Of a stretch of DNA of 64,000 nucleotides, positions 63,001 through 64,000 are shown piece after piece. Where the stretch lies: contig WIXG01000372.1 in the NCBI GenBank assembly GCA_009869945.1, forward strand, positions 1-64,000, in the 5' to 3' direction. Each line of letters begins with the position of its first letter. The stretch's first letter is position 1. A program made the position numbers and the translations under genes. This DNA comes from Mesaphorura yosii. Its lineage: Eukaryota; Arthropoda; Collembola; Poduromorpha; Tullbergiidae. Below the pieces are notes generated by a model that worked only from the letters and a program-made list of their open reading frames with translations, was not told where the DNA came from and did not search any database.

Positions 63001-64000
63001 ATGGACATTGACATTCACATCTCGACGTTCCTTTCAGGCGATGCTGCTAAATAGGCAGGTAAAGTCGTAAACTTCTCTTTCTTGGTAAAGGCGATTCAAT
63101 TCAATTCAATTTGCCTCATTCTATCACAATTGAAAGGAGGACTCCTACCGAAATTTGGATCCGCAGTCCAATGGATGGACTACGGTCCAGGCTGAACGAA
63201 ATTCATTTGTCTCCACCGAGGTCCAAGTCATTGCCGCACGCACTTAAAGGAATAAGTCAAAATATTGTTTATTGCATTTCTTGACCACCAGCAAAAGCCG
63301 TAAGTTAATTTTTTCGGCCCGAGTACTCTTTTAACCCTCCTGGAGAGTGACCAATTCAAACACGGGCACACCTCCTCTCTCCTTTCGTATCAACAACACA
63401 ATAAATCTATGGTCACTTACTTTGGGGCTTTTGTGCAAGTGATTATTTACAATGGGTCAGACAGATGTAAGAACTCTTTGAAAGAAATTTATGTATTGTT
63501 AGAAAGCATAAAGCGTATTTAATTACATTCTTTACTTTATGACCGTCGTAAGATTTGGACTGCTGCAGAGATGTCCTTTTCTTGCTCATGGTTGATCTGT
63601 CTCGTTGACATTTTAATATCGCTTTGACATCATGTTCTAAAGTCCATACAGTGCTTGAAATTTCAACACCGTCGTAATTGCAAGGGTCGCCTCTCACGCA
63701 CGGATAAATGAAACTCCTCGTAAACTGCCAGAAGAACGCCTACACACTAGCTACTTCGAATATCATATACTGACCAATGGCCATTCTATTACAAAGTATG
63801 CAGGGCACTTCAAATTTTATGCGAATAAAATTTTAATGAACAGATCCCTATGAAGTTGCCATTAGGTTCAAGTACTGAAATTTTATTGCCGAAAATTCAT
63901 GCAGTTATCAAAGAAGCAGCATCTGAGATTTCCGCACACGTGCTTTGCCATTCGTTAAAGTTAGTCGTAAACCCGGCAAGCCAAATTCGTCAAACAACAA
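57001..64000. other. Gene-poor right end
   Basis: Seven kilobases without a supported gene. The best of the small frames is on the plus strand ending at 58043 (76 codons from the first ATG, basic and helical: MRRNKLLRLYASLRKAQLAR), with no known relative. A perfect 11-bp-arm hairpin lies at 60452-60479. No transposon proteins, RNA genes or long repeats were recognised. Confidence 0.5.
60452..60479. repeat. 11-bp-arm hairpin
   Basis: AGATGATGCAG at 60452-60462 and its reverse complement CTGCATCATCT at 60469-60479 enclose the loop TTTCAG. Too short for a microRNA precursor by itself. Confidence 0.8.

Noticed and set aside
52064-64000. Transposon or virus-like coding remains in the gene-poor right end
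   Set aside because: Frames in all six readings were scanned for polymerase, integrase, transposase or capsid-like motifs and none was recognised.

Overview
The window is animal nuclear DNA, most likely from a crustacean close to water fleas (Cladocera). Six whole protein-coding genes and the end of a seventh can be assembled from short exons joined by mostly 60-100 bp GT-AG introns. The proteins are metazoan or arthropod in type: a fused trehalose synthase/phosphatase, CstF-77, FIBP, GABP-alpha, reticulon, SPTLC2-like and glycogen phosphorylase. The species is inferred from gene structure and protein type, not from any search.

Layout. 54-411 (+): last exon of a family GH19 chitinase, cut by the window edge. 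805-4587 (-): glycogen phosphorylase, 13 coding exons, 852 residues. 7837-16217 (-): reticulon with three phase-compatible first coding exons and a far upstream noncoding exon near 20.0 kb. 22538-25573 (+): long-chain-base subunit 2 of serine palmitoyltransferase, 602 residues. 29989-36186 (+): trehalose-6-phosphate synthase/phosphatase, 19 coding exons, about 820-845 residues, with a possible in-frame optional intron and a possible alternative C-terminal exon. 37508-37843 (-): an unassigned 111-residue open frame. 38083-39823 (+): FIBP homologue, 372 residues. 40304-44887 (-): CstF-77 / suppressor of forked, 723 residues. 50066-52063 (+): GABP-alpha/Ets97D-type ETS factor, 457 residues. For each assembled gene the exon lengths add up to a multiple of three and every junction keeps the protein family alignment, which strongly supports these models.

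Gene-poor parts: 44.9-50.1 kb (upstream of two divergent genes) and 52.1-64.0 kb. They hold inverted repeats, a short degenerate AT-rich tandem array, a GC-rich hairpin element and some unassigned open frames, but no gene I can name. I saw no rRNA, convincing tRNA, CRISPR or recognisable transposon coding sequence.

How the genes relate: glycogen phosphorylase releases glucose-1-phosphate, which can feed UDP-glucose and then trehalose through the TPS/TPP protein; chitin is also built from this sugar pool and broken by chitinases. These three sit within about 36 kb, but on different strands and with unrelated genes between them, so joint regulation is only a speculation. Reticulon and serine palmitoyltransferase, neighbours firing in opposite directions, both act at the ER membrane.
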